The notes below the pieces were generated by a model. It was not told the origin of the DNA and ran no database searches. It saw only the letters and a program-made list of their open reading frames with translations. Below are positions 27,155-35,670 of a stretch of DNA of 64,000 bases, one piece after another (position 1 is the first letter of the stretch; the number at the start of each line of letters is the position of its first letter). The stretch lies in contig NZ_JABAIL010000002.1 of the NCBI RefSeq assembly GCF_012641475.1, positions 62,001-126,000 on the forward strand. The letters are read 5' to 3'. Source of the DNA: Flammeovirga agarivorans (GTDB lineage: Bacteria; Bacteroidota; Bacteroidia; Cytophagales; Flammeovirgaceae). A program made the position numbers and the translations under genes.

Positions 27155-27859
27155 TTAATCACCAATCCATTTCCATTTATATTCTCCTTCGTCAAGGTAA
27201 AATGCAGCAGAGGCACTTTCTTTCGTAACTAATACTACTACTTCTTTAGTATTAGGATGAACTTCACTATCACCTTCATAACCTACTGTTATATCACTTG
27301 CTTTTTCAATGTAACAAGCTCCTATATAACTTAAGTCTTCATCCACTCCATTAAAGGGCTGTCCAGCTCCCATAATAAAATAACGATCAGGTGCATAATC
27401 CTTAAAAACAATAAACCCTTTCTTCCCTGAACTGATGTGTTCAATTCGCACCACATAGAAAAAAGTATCATCAGTGCTCAAACTCGCCTTCAAGAAAAAA
27501 GGATTAATATCGGGTTCTACCTTATATTCTCCAAATATTGATTTCAAAACTGAAAGAATTTCAGACGGCAAGAAATATCCTAAGTTGGACTCAAACCCTA
27601 TCAGTTCTTCATTAATTTTATGATTGAATATTTTTCCTTCTAAATCCTTCACACCCTGTTTTAAAATATCATTTTCTTGCTGAATAGCCACCCATTTTTC
27701 CAAGTGTTCCAATTCTGAATTTTGGGTCTTTAATTCGTCATTCAGTTTTTTATTTTTTGTCTCTAAAACTGCTATCTGAGCTTTATATTCTCCTATTTCT
27801 TTTTCGTTATTATTACAAGAAATGATCAGAGCAAATGACAGTAGATAAAAGTATTTCAT
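27155..27859 (-). CDS. coiled-coil lipoprotein of unknown function, copy B
   Basis: The start is set at the ATG 27857-27859 because it gives a lipoprotein signal, MKYFYLLSFALIISC, with the cysteine at residue 15; the longer reading frame from 27925 would bury this and overlap the upstream gene. The 234-residue protein then has an acidic/basic coiled coil (about 20-85) and a C-terminal globular domain with INPFFLKASLSTDDTFFYVV, MGAGQPFNGVDEDL and a terminal YLDEGEYKWKW. The same pattern appears in the gene upstream, so they are tandem paralogues. No known family is recognised. It follows that gene by 28 bases and ends near a bidirectional terminator. Confidence 0.75.
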   Translation of the reverse strand: MKYFYLLSFALIISCNNNEKEIGEYKAQIAVLETKNKKLNDELKTQNSELEHLEKWVAIQQENDILKQGVKDLEGKIFNHKINEELIGFESNLGYFLPSEILSVLKSIFGEYKVEPDINPFFLKASLSTDDTFFYVVRIEHISSGKKGFIVFKDYAPDRYFIMGAGQPFNGVDEDLSYIGACYIEKASDITVGYEGDSEVHPNTKEVVVLVTKESASAAFYLDEGEYKWKWIGD

Positions 27860-27887
27860 TGTTAATTTGATTAAGAGAGTAGAATAA

Positions 27888-28616
27888 TTAATCAGCTTGT
27901 GCGTAAAGTTTAAATTCACCTTCATCTAAATAAGCCACTGCGGAAGAGAAATTAGTAAACGACAAAGAAATCACATTCAATGATTTAATTTGAGGAGCTG
28001 GATTTTCACCCCTACTTTCAACTAGATTAGTATTCAAAGTTGTCAATGCTAATAACCCATTTAAATCATCACTACCATCATTTAAAGTATTTCCTGCTCC
28101 TAAAATATAGAATTTACTATAATCACTCCCCTTTATCACAGCAACACCTTGTTTGTTATTCTGTTTGTTTTCAATAAAAACAGCATAATCAAGTTTATCA
28201 TCAGTATCAAAATAGCCAGTCGTATAAAATGGATTCATAGCAGAAGATATTTTATATTTATCTGAAACAGATTCGAATGCTTGTAGAAACTCATTAGGTA
28301 GAGAAAACACAAAAGATTTCCTGAAGTTTTCAGGATCTACTTGCTTATTCATCGCATTTTCAGCCACCGTTTGATTTAATTTTTTAGTCTGTGCCTTTAA
28401 ATCTTTATTAGTGATTTCTAAAGCATCCTTATCCCATTTTGCCGTCACATCTTTGAGTGTCTTAATCTTTATTTCCTGTTCCTTTACCTTATTTTCTAAA
28501 GTAAGATGAGTAGCTTCTAATTCGGCTAATTTCGTTTTATAGGATTGAAGTTCTTGTTCTTGATTCCCACATGAAATTAAGAAGAACAAGAGTAGAAAGT
28601 TTGTGTATTTTTTCAT
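27888..28616 (-). CDS. coiled-coil lipoprotein of unknown function, copy A
   Basis: The 242-residue protein begins with a lipoprotein signal, MKKYTNFLLLFFLISC, lipidated at residue 16, then NQEQE. A long coiled coil (about 20-90) follows, then a globular domain with MNPFYTTGYFDTDDKLDYAV, LGAGNTLNDGSDDLNG and YLDEGEFKLYAQAD. Each of these has a clear counterpart in the next gene, supporting a tandem duplication. The glutamine/acidic residues after the cysteine may act as a surface export signal. The fold is not recognised; a surface or periplasmic sensor or structural role are both open. It is the first gene of a two-gene unit; no clear promoter was found. Confidence 0.75.
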   Translation of the reverse strand: MKKYTNFLLLFFLISCGNQEQELQSYKTKLAELEATHLTLENKVKEQEIKIKTLKDVTAKWDKDALEITNKDLKAQTKKLNQTVAENAMNKQVDPENFRKSFVFSLPNEFLQAFESVSDKYKISSAMNPFYTTGYFDTDDKLDYAVFIENKQNNKQGVAVIKGSDYSKFYILGAGNTLNDGSDDLNGLLALTTLNTNLVESRGENPAPQIKSLNVISLSFTNFSSAVAYLDEGEFKLYAQAD

Positions 28617-28737
28617 AGTAGATGTTAGTAAAAAAATCTTATTGATTTACCTCAAAAAGTTTGCCTTAAAGTGCTAATGAAGAAATATTGCAAGTGTTAA
28701 GTGATGCCTTCAGCTTAAGGCTGTAGTATAAGATTAA

Positions 28738-29283
28738 TCAAACTTCAATAAAAATTAAACCACGAAAATTATGCTTTTCATAGATTGCTTTAAAATCATA
28801 TTCGAGATCAACATTATCACCTTGATAACAAAATATCTCATTTGATTCAGGTATCATAAATATTGAATCTGATGTTAATCTATGTTCATGAAATTTATAA
28901 TCTAAAACCTGAGAAATTTCATTATTAAAAGGATATCTGTCTACCTTTGAATTTTCCAGATCTAAAACATGGAGATAATTTTTACATTGATAAATATAAA
29001 TGTCTCCATATAGCTCATGATTAACAGTAATTATTTCACCTGTCATTTCTAGAATAGTATAAAGATCTGATTCACACACTTTTTTATCAAAAGCGATTAT
29101 ACCTGCTCCTGAAGCATGAAAAAAATCATCCTTTACTTTTCTAACTTCAGAATTGTACCATGTATAATTACTCCAATTGTCTATTGAAGTAAAGACGAAA
29201 TCTTCTTCTTTGTCATCCGGTAGAATCCAAGTAAAATCATTGCCGTCATTTACTTGTCCAAATTCAATTCTATAAACTTTCAT
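28738..29283 (-). CDS. Imm11 / DUF1629-like immunity protein (orphan)
   Basis: The 181-residue soluble protein resembles the DUF1629/Imm11 family. It opens MKVYRIEFGQV and has SGAGIIAFDKKVCES (family: a conserved Ser/Ala-Gly region before the helix), LYGDIYIYQCKNYLHVLDL, VDRYPFNNEISQVLDYKFHE, LTSDSIFMIPE and the closing HNFRGLIFIEV. Imm11 proteins are usually immunity factors of polymorphic toxin systems and lie next to toxin genes. None is present: the neighbours are lipoprotein genes and ileS. It may be a leftover or solitary immunity gene. Family assignment is by pattern only and moderately sure. Confidence 0.6.
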   Translation of the reverse strand: MKVYRIEFGQVNDGNDFTWILPDDKEEDFVFTSIDNWSNYTWYNSEVRKVKDDFFHASGAGIIAFDKKVCESDLYTILEMTGEIITVNHELYGDIYIYQCKNYLHVLDLENSKVDRYPFNNEISQVLDYKFHEHRLTSDSIFMIPESNEIFCYQGDNVDLEYDFKAIYEKHNFRGLIFIEV

Positions 29284-29344
29284 AATAGTTTGCTTGAGTT
29301 TTCTTAAAAAAATATCCTAGTAGACTTTTTTTCTCAAAAAACAA

Positions 29345-29376
29345 TAAAAAAACGGGTAACACTTTCTGCTACCCGT
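29345..29376 (-). terminator. terminator after ileS
   Basis: ACGGGTA (29352-29358) pairs with TACCCGT (29370-29376). On the minus strand TTTTTTT follows, about 27 bases past the ileS stop. Confidence 0.8.
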
Positions 29377-29402
29377 CTTCAATATCTAAATGTAAGCTAA
29401 GA

Positions 29403-32400
29403 TTACTTGCTCACTTTTAATTTTACTTCAACTCCATCAAGGTCAAGTACAGTTGCATCTGCAACGGCATCTTCTACTGATAATGAAACAGCTTGTGTTT
29501 CTTCACAGATATAATCCTTGAATGACTCGAAAGCACCATTTACCAACTCATCACCTTTTTCAGCAACGATATTGATTTTGTCTTGTACTTCTAAACCAGA
29601 GTCTTTACGGATATTTTGTACACGATTTACAATATCACGAGCGATACCTTCTTTCTTCAACTCTTCTGTTAAAGTGATATCTAATGCTACTGTAATACCT
29701 TGATCTTTTGCCATTGACCAACCTGGGATATCATCCGAAGTAATCAATACATCCTCAATACCAAGAACTACTTCATTGCCATCTACATCAAAAGTATAAG
29801 AACCTGTTGACTCGATTGCTTTGATGTCGTCTTGTGACATTTGGTTTACTGTACCTGCAATGCCTTTCATAAGTTTACCGTACTTTCTACCTAAAGTTGC
29901 AAAGTTTGGTTTGATGTGCTTCACAAACATTCCTTCGTTTTCTTCTGTCAAGAATTCGATTTCTTTAATGTTTACTTCGGCCGCAATTACATCTTCAACA
30001 GCTTTGATTTGAGCAGTTACTTTAGCATTTACATCTGGAATCAAGATACGTTGTAATGGCTGACGTACTTTCAATTTATCTTTCTTACGGATAGAGTGTG
30101 TAAGTGATGAAATTACTTGTGCCAAGTGCATCTTCTCTTCTAAATCGATGTTGATCAACGCTTCATTTACTGAAGGGAAGTTCGCTAAGTGAACTGACTC
30201 TGCTTTATCTTTTCCTGTAGCCGCATTCAAATCTTGGAATAAACGATCCGCGAAGAATGGAGCAATTGGAGACATTAATACTGAAATTGTTTCCAAGCAA
30301 GTGTAAAGCGTTTGGTAAGCTGCAATCTTATCTGATGCATACTCTCCTTTCCAGAAACGCTTACGGTTTAATCTTACATACCAGTTCGACATGTCTTCGA
30401 TTGTAAACGCTTGGATTGCTCTCGCTGCTTTTGTTGGCTCATAGTCATTGAATGCTGCATCTACCTCTTTCACTAATGTGTTAAGACGAGATAAAATCCA
30501 ACGGTCAGACTCATGACGATCTTCCATAGGAACTTCCGCTTCTGAGTACGTGAAGTTGTCTAAGTTAGCATATAATGAGAAGAAAGAATACGTATTGTAA
30601 AGTGTTCCGAAGAACTTACGTTTTGTTTCTTTTACGCCTTCTAAGTCAAACTTCAAGTTATCCCATGGGTTGGCATTTGAAATCATGTACCAACGAGTAG
30701 CATCAGCACCGTGTTCTCCCATTGTTTCGAATGGATCAATCACGTTACCAACACGCTTAGACATTTTCGCTCCTTTCGCATCTAATACTAAACCATTAGA
30801 AACTACGTTTTTGTAAGCTACTGAGTCTTGTGTCATACCTGCAATTGCATGTAATGTAAAGAACCAACCACGTGTTTGGTCAACACCTTCTGCAATAAAG
30901 TCCGCAGGGAATGAACCATCGAAAATATCTTTATTTTCGAATGGATAGTGCCATTGAGCATAAGGCATTGCTCCTGAATCAAACCAAACATCAATAAGGT
31001 CTGTTTCACGATACATTGGCTTACCGCTTTCTGATACTAATACGATATCATCTACGTAAGGACGGTGTAAGTCGAATTCCTCAGTCAACTCATCATTATC
31101 TGTGATGTACTTAGGATTTCTTGGCATTACCCCTGCCTTCACTGATTTTTTCACTAATTCACCCAATTCAGCTACTGAACCGATACAAACTTCTTCGTTT
31201 CCATCTTCAGTTCTCCAAATTGGAAGTGGAGTACCCCAATAACGTGAACGTGACAAGTTCCAGTCTACTAAGTTTTCTAACCAGTTTCCGAAACGTCCTT
31301 CACCTGTTGCTTTTGGCTTCCAGTTGATTGTTTTGTTTAATTCAACTAAACGATCTTTTACAGCCGTAGTACGGATAAACCAAGAATCTAATGGATAGTA
31401 TAAAACCGGTTTATCTGTTCTCCAACAGTGTGGGTAACTGTGGACATACTTCGCTACTAAGAATGCTCTGTTCTCAGTCTTCAATTTAATAGCGATACGA
31501 ACGTCCATTGATTTGTAACCCTTTTCAGCAGCTACTTCCTCTTCGTATTCTGATTTAACGAATTGCTCACCGAACTCTCCCATTTCTTTTACATAGCGAC
31601 CTGTTTTGTCTACTAATGGAAGTGGCTCACCTTTTTCGTCAAATACAACAACTGGAGAAATACCTGCAAGGTTAGCAACTCTCTGGTCATCTGCACCAAA
31701 AGTTGGAGCAATGTGAACGATACCTGTACCGTCTTCAGTAGTTACGAAATCACCAGGGATTACTTCAAATGCTTTACCTTCAGGTTTTACATATGGCAAT
31801 AATTGCTCATATTTTGTACCTACTAAGTCAGCACCTTTTAATTCGGCAACTACTTTTGCAGGAACAACTTTAGCACCCTTTTCATAGGCATCAAAGTCAG
31901 CATCTAATTGCTTCTTCGTTACATAAGCATTTAAACGATCTTTGGCTAAGATTACAGTAATTGGCTCAAAAGTATACGCATTGTACGTTTGAACTTTTAC
32001 GTAATCGATATTCTTACCTACCGCTAATGCTGCGTTAGATGATAACGTCCAAGGAGTTGTCGTCCATGCTAGGAAGAATAAATCACCGTGTAAATCTGAG
32101 AATAAAGCTGAATTATTGCCCTCATCAATTGCTTTGAATTGAGCAGTAATCGTTGTATCCGTTACATCTCTATAAGCACCTGGCTGGTTTAATTCGTGAG
32201 AAGATAAACCTGTACCTGCTGCAGGAGAATACGGTTGGATAGTATATCCTTTGTATAATAAATCTTTCTTGTACAGTTCTTTTAATAAGTACCATACAGA
32301 TTCCATATAATTCTTTTCAAAAGTGATATAAGGTGTTTTTAAGTCTACCCAATATCCCATTTGTCTAGTTAACTCATCCCACTGCTCTTTGAATTCCATT

Positions 32401-32771
32401 ACCGTTTTACGGCAAGCAGCGTTATAGTCATCAACAGAAATTTTCTTACCAATATCTTCTTTAGTAATGCCAAGCTCTTTTTCTACTTTCAACTCAACTG
32501 GTAAACCGTGAGTATCCCATCCAGCTTTACGCTTTACTTCAAATCCTTTTAATGTTTTGTATCTATTAAAAAGGTCTTTTACAGCACGGCCCATCACGTG
32601 GTGAATACCAGGTGCACCGTTAGCTGAAGGAGGTCCTTCATAGAAAACGAATGATGGATTACCCTGTCTTGATGAGACAGACTTATCGAAGATATTTTGC
32701 TCTTCCCAATATTGGCGAATCTCTTTGTTCGCTGCTACAAGGTCAAGGCCTTTGTATTCTTTAAATCCCAT
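29403..32771 (-). CDS. ileS: isoleucine-tRNA ligase
   Basis: IleS charges tRNA-Ile and edits mischarged valine. The 1122-residue protein shows the class I synthetase HIGH-like motif in PPSANGAPGIHHVMGRA (near residue 47-63), the IleS-specific AGWDTHGLPVELKVEKELG, and a CP1 editing domain with FLAWTTTPWTLSSNAALAVG. The KMSKR loop is at about 673-677 in DAKGAKMSKRVGNVIDPF, followed by an anticodon-binding domain with MSNWYVRLNRKRFWK. Length matches the long Bacteroidota form. It is transcribed on its own with a terminator behind it. Confidence 0.98.
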   Translation of the reverse strand: MGFKEYKGLDLVAANKEIRQYWEEQNIFDKSVSSRQGNPSFVFYEGPPSANGAPGIHHVMGRAVKDLFNRYKTLKGFEVKRKAGWDTHGLPVELKVEKELGITKEDIGKKISVDDYNAACRKTVMEFKEQWDELTRQMGYWVDLKTPYITFEKNYMESVWYLLKELYKKDLLYKGYTIQPYSPAAGTGLSSHELNQPGAYRDVTDTTITAQFKAIDEGNNSALFSDLHGDLFFLAWTTTPWTLSSNAALAVGKNIDYVKVQTYNAYTFEPITVILAKDRLNAYVTKKQLDADFDAYEKGAKVVPAKVVAELKGADLVGTKYEQLLPYVKPEGKAFEVIPGDFVTTEDGTGIVHIAPTFGADDQRVANLAGISPVVVFDEKGEPLPLVDKTGRYVKEMGEFGEQFVKSEYEEEVAAEKGYKSMDVRIAIKLKTENRAFLVAKYVHSYPHCWRTDKPVLYYPLDSWFIRTTAVKDRLVELNKTINWKPKATGEGRFGNWLENLVDWNLSRSRYWGTPLPIWRTEDGNEEVCIGSVAELGELVKKSVKAGVMPRNPKYITDNDELTEEFDLHRPYVDDIVLVSESGKPMYRETDLIDVWFDSGAMPYAQWHYPFENKDIFDGSFPADFIAEGVDQTRGWFFTLHAIAGMTQDSVAYKNVVSNGLVLDAKGAKMSKRVGNVIDPFETMGEHGADATRWYMISNANPWDNLKFDLEGVKETKRKFFGTLYNTYSFFSLYANLDNFTYSEAEVPMEDRHESDRWILSRLNTLVKEVDAAFNDYEPTKAARAIQAFTIEDMSNWYVRLNRKRFWKGEYASDKIAAYQTLYTCLETISVLMSPIAPFFADRLFQDLNAATGKDKAESVHLANFPSVNEALINIDLEEKMHLAQVISSLTHSIRKKDKLKVRQPLQRILIPDVNAKVTAQIKAVEDVIAAEVNIKEIEFLTEENEGMFVKHIKPNFATLGRKYGKLMKGIAGTVNQMSQDDIKAIESTGSYTFDVDGNEVVLGIEDVLITSDDIPGWSMAKDQGITVALDITLTEELKKEGIARDIVNRVQNIRKDSGLEVQDKINIVAEKGDELVNGAFESFKDYICEETQAVSLSVEDAVADATVLDLDGVEVKLKVSK

Positions 32772-33198
32772 TGGATGATGTAACTGTCAATAATTTTGAT
32801 ATAAAATACCTAAGAAGGTACAATTCGCACAAATATCGTAATTTGTTTGTAAATGAGAAACTAACTAACAGGGATCTTAGAGAATATTTACAGCAATGAA
32901 TTAATTGTCAAAGAAATAATATTTTTCAGAATGATTTATATTTAATACCATGATCAAGTTTTTAGAAATTTATCTAGTGATACAAAACCTATTTCTACTC
33001 AAGGAATTTTCTATTTTCTATCATTCAGAACTCAGACAAATAGAATTAACTCTATGAATATCTGATCAATACATATTCATTTCAACCTCATTAACATAAA
33101 AAACTGACATAAGTCACCCTTTATTGATGAAAACCATTAGCTTTGTTATCACAAATCATCTCATGGCTTTCACAATAATCACATACTGTTAATTTTAA
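32772..33198. other. 427-base divergent intergenic region
   Basis: This region lies between ileS and the possible STAS gene. It is AT-rich with no coding potential that I can support. It holds a TAGCTTTG -7 element for the right-hand gene. Nothing like a T-box leader, with its conserved antiterminator, was seen before ileS. Confidence 0.6.
33138..33145 (+). promoter_or_regulatory. possible -7 element of the 33199 gene
   Basis: TAGCTTTG matches TAnnTTTG exactly and lies 53 bases before the start codon. No TTTG is found at the proper distance upstream, so the promoter is incomplete. Confidence 0.35.
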
Positions 33199-33573
33199 AT
33201 GGATTACGAGATTATTAACAATGACGATCATATTTTATTAACGATAAAAGGGGAACCGGATATTTTAGTACTCAATAAAGCATTGCAAGAGTCATTATCA
33301 TTGGTTCAGACGTTGTCTACTCCCATTTTATTTATCAATGGTCATCAGTTAAACAAAAATTTTAAGGTGTTTGAAAAGCATCATTTAATCTCACAACTAG
33401 ATGAAATAGGTTTTAGTAAAGACACTAACTTTTTTATCATGTCTGACATGAGTAAAGAAGAAAAAACACTAGTTGAAACATTTGGATCAAACAGATCGTG
33501 GAAGATTAAGGTGTTTAAGTATCTAGATCAAGTAGAAACGATCATCAAAAGAACAAAAACACCGGTTATTTAA
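33199..33573 (+). CDS. small cytosolic protein, possibly STAS/SpoIIAA-like
   Basis: The 124-residue protein has no signal or membrane segment. Its pattern alternates strands and helices: YEIINNDDHILLTIKG, ALQESLSLVQTL, TPILFINGHQL, HHLISQLDEIGFSKDT, NFFIMSD, WKIKVFKYLDQVETI. This fits a STAS or SpoIIAA-like fold, where such proteins bind partners or are phosphorylated on a serine in the loop. I see no clear family signature, so the fold is a guess from secondary structure. It lies between ileS (divergent) and an esterase (convergent), with a shared terminator downstream. Confidence 0.75.
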   Translation: MDYEIINNDDHILLTIKGEPDILVLNKALQESLSLVQTLSTPILFINGHQLNKNFKVFEKHHLISQLDEIGFSKDTNFFIMSDMSKEEKTLVETFGSNRSWKIKVFKYLDQVETIIKRTKTPVI

Positions 33574-33610
33574 GTTGAATTTACACACCAACGAATATAT
33601 ATAAAGAAAT

Positions 33611-33637
33611 ACCCCCTTCTTATTTTAAGATGGGGGT
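33611..33637. terminator. GC-rich terminator between convergent genes
   Basis: ACCCCC plus TCTTA (33611-33622) pairs with TAAGA plus GGGGGT (33626-33637) around loop TTT, with one T-T mismatch. It is AT-flanked on both sides, so it probably acts in both directions. Confidence 0.75.
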
Positions 33638-33644
33638 TATTTAT

Positions 33645-34466
33645 TTACTGACCACAGATTCTTTCAACTTCTTTTAATAGTAATGGTAATGCTGGGTAAA
33701 CCATTCCATGATCATAACCATCCAATTCTAAAAGCCTTGTATCTTTATGTCCTGCGACCTTCATCATTCTATACATATAGGCATTTTCCTCATATCTACC
33801 CAATAGTTCTAATTCTCTATCGCCAGTGATCAATAATAATGGCGGTGCATCTGGTCTCACATGGTATAATGGGGCTAGATTATCAATTATAGGTTGCTCG
33901 CCTTCTATTCCTCTTTCCTTCCTTACGGTAAAATGTGTGATACAATGGCCACTAAATGGGACCAAGCCCGCGATATCATTAGCATCAATATCATGTTTTT
34001 GTAGATAAGATTTATCTAACCCTACCATGCTTGCTAAGTATCCTCCAGCAGAATGACCTGCTATAATGATCTTAGAAGCATCTCCTCCAAAGTCTTCTAT
34101 ATTTTTGAACACCCAAGCTACAGCGGCGGCTGCATCATCAATATATTTTGGAGCCTTAACCTTTGGATAAAGTCGATAGTTTACACCAATAACAGCTACT
34201 CCTTGTTCTTTTAAAGTCTCAGGAATTTCTTTATGATACGATGTAAGACCTCCTCCATGAAACCAAACAATAGTGGGGTAATCCTGAATATTTGTTGGGT
34301 AATAAACATCCAACACACACCTCTCTTTAATATAATCATCTCCTCCTCTTACCGCTTCGGAGTAATATGGAATATTGTTCTTTTGTGAATATTTGATCGT
34401 TTTTACTTGGCAAAACGATACAAATGAAATTAGGAAAAACAGGGGTAATAATATATGCTTTTTCAT
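33645..34466 (-). CDS. secreted alpha/beta hydrolase (HSL/BD-FAE-like esterase)
   Basis: The 273-residue protein has a signal peptide (1-19, ending VSFCQ) and an alpha/beta-hydrolase fold. HGGG (about 69-72) forms the oxyanion hole, GHSAGG near residue 136 carries the nucleophile serine, TGDRELE holds the aspartate and DGYDHGM the histidine. VLDVYYPTN and VIGVNYRLYP fit the hormone-sensitive lipase and bifunctional feruloyl/acetyl xylan esterase-like group. It would act in the periplasm or outside the cell on small esters. There is no polysaccharide-use cluster nearby to narrow the substrate. It follows aroB at 45 bases on the same strand. Confidence 0.88.
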   Translation of the reverse strand: MKKHILLPLFFLISFVSFCQVKTIKYSQKNNIPYYSEAVRGGDDYIKERCVLDVYYPTNIQDYPTIVWFHGGGLTSYHKEIPETLKEQGVAVIGVNYRLYPKVKAPKYIDDAAAAVAWVFKNIEDFGGDASKIIIAGHSAGGYLASMVGLDKSYLQKHDIDANDIAGLVPFSGHCITHFTVRKERGIEGEQPIIDNLAPLYHVRPDAPPLLLITGDRELELLGRYEENAYMYRMMKVAGHKDTRLLELDGYDHGMVYPALPLLLKEVERICGQ

Positions 34467-34511
34467 TTTGCTTTAAGATGAAAATGGCGATCTAATAAAG
34501 ATCGCCAAATT

Positions 34512-35546
34512 TTATAAACTCATATAATAACGAATTGACTTCTCAATATCCGTCCATTCGATAAATTGATCATAAGTACAATCACCAATTTTTGTTAGTA
34601 AGGAATGACTTAACTTTTTGCCAGTATTCTTCTTATCCTGCAATAAGTAAGCATACAAATGCTCTAAATCACTTTCCTTTAATTCAACCTTACCATAAAC
34701 AGATAAGATATATTCTTGAATTTTTACTAACTCTTCTTTTGATAAACCTGTAAATTGAGTAGATAAATAAGCCTCTGCAATCATACCTACAGCAATTGCT
34801 TCACCATGCAGAAGCTTTCTTCCAGGGATGTCTAAAAGGTAAGATTCTATAGCGTGACCAACTGTATGACCATAATTCAATATTTTCCTTAATCCCTTTT
34901 CAGTAGGATCAGAAGTAACTACTTTATCTTTAATTCCTATTGAATGAGGAATAATCATAGCTAAATCTTGATCACTTAATGGCATTGATGATACTGTCTC
35001 CCAATGTCCTGCATCAGCAATTAAACAGTGTTTGATTACTTCAGCAAAACCCGACCTCAATTCATTCGCTGGAAGAGTTTTAATAAACTCAGGATAAATC
35101 AGAACATTATCAGGTACTCTAAATACGCCGATATGGTTTTTCAATTTACCAAAGTCAATACCGAGCTTACCTCCAACAGAAGCATCAACTTGAGAAAGCA
35201 ATGTTGTGGGCATTTGCCAGAAGTCAATTCCTCTTTTGTAGGTAGAAGCACAAAAACCTCCCATATCTCCAATTACACCACCACCTAAGTCAAGTACTGC
35301 CGCTTTACGGTCAAAACCTGCATTGGTTAGCTCCTGCCAGATATGTTGACAAGTATCTAGAGTTTTGTTTTCCTCTCCACTTACTACCTCAATTAAAATA
35401 TGAGATGGTAGAAAGTCTTGAACAAGAGGGTAACAATCTCTTTTTGTATTTTCATCAACAATTACTGCTAGATTAGTATATGACACTAACCCTTCAAAAG
35501 TTGATGATTCAATTTTATCTAAAAATGTTACTTTATTGATGCTCAT
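34512..35546 (-). CDS. aroB: 3-dehydroquinate synthase
   Basis: AroB closes DAHP to 3-dehydroquinate, the second shikimate step, with NAD and a divalent metal. The 344-residue protein has the glycine-rich NAD loop LDLGGGVIGDMGGFCASTYKRG (starting about residue 79) and MPTTLLSQVDASVGGKLGI. The metal ligands are Glu in SGFAEVIKHCL, His in NYGHTVGHAIES and His in LLHGEAIAVGM. It lies just after the first-step enzyme on the same strand, but a strong hairpin separates them, so it may have its own promoter or be read through. An inverted repeat (35573-35598) lies just before its start. Confidence 0.96.
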   Translation of the reverse strand: MSINKVTFLDKIESSTFEGLVSYTNLAVIVDENTKRDCYPLVQDFLPSHILIEVVSGEENKTLDTCQHIWQELTNAGFDRKAAVLDLGGGVIGDMGGFCASTYKRGIDFWQMPTTLLSQVDASVGGKLGIDFGKLKNHIGVFRVPDNVLIYPEFIKTLPANELRSGFAEVIKHCLIADAGHWETVSSMPLSDQDLAMIIPHSIGIKDKVVTSDPTEKGLRKILNYGHTVGHAIESYLLDIPGRKLLHGEAIAVGMIAEAYLSTQFTGLSKEELVKIQEYILSVYGKVELKESDLEHLYAYLLQDKKNTGKKLSHSLLTKIGDCTYDQFIEWTDIEKSIRYYMSL

Positions 35547-35572
35547 AGCAAACAGTTCATCATCAAAAAAAT

Positions 35573-35598
35573 AATACTATCAGCGAAGTAATAGTATT
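35573..35598. repeat. inverted repeat upstream of aroB
   Basis: AATACTAT (35573-35580) and ATAGTATT (35591-35598) are separated by 10 bases. The repeat lies about 27 bases before the aroB ATG (minus strand) and after the terminator of the previous gene. It could be an operator or a weak hairpin. Confidence 0.35.
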
Positions 35599-35615
35599 CA
35601 AAATTTCTATAAGAA

Positions 35616-35650
35616 AAAGGCGGTAATATCCTTAAGATATAACCGCCTTT
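35616..35650 (-). terminator. terminator after DAHP synthase/chorismate mutase gene
   Basis: A 15-base arm (35616-35630) pairs with 35636-35650 with one mismatch and loop CTTAA; the stem core is GGCGGT/ACCGCC. On the minus strand TTTTTCTT follows. Confidence 0.82.
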
Positions 35651-35670
35651 GTATATAGCTATAAAAAAGC

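Noticed and set aside
27860-27925. A longer reading of the 27155 lipoprotein
   Set aside because: It would overlap the upstream gene and bury the lipobox; the internal ATG gives a proper lipoprotein signal.
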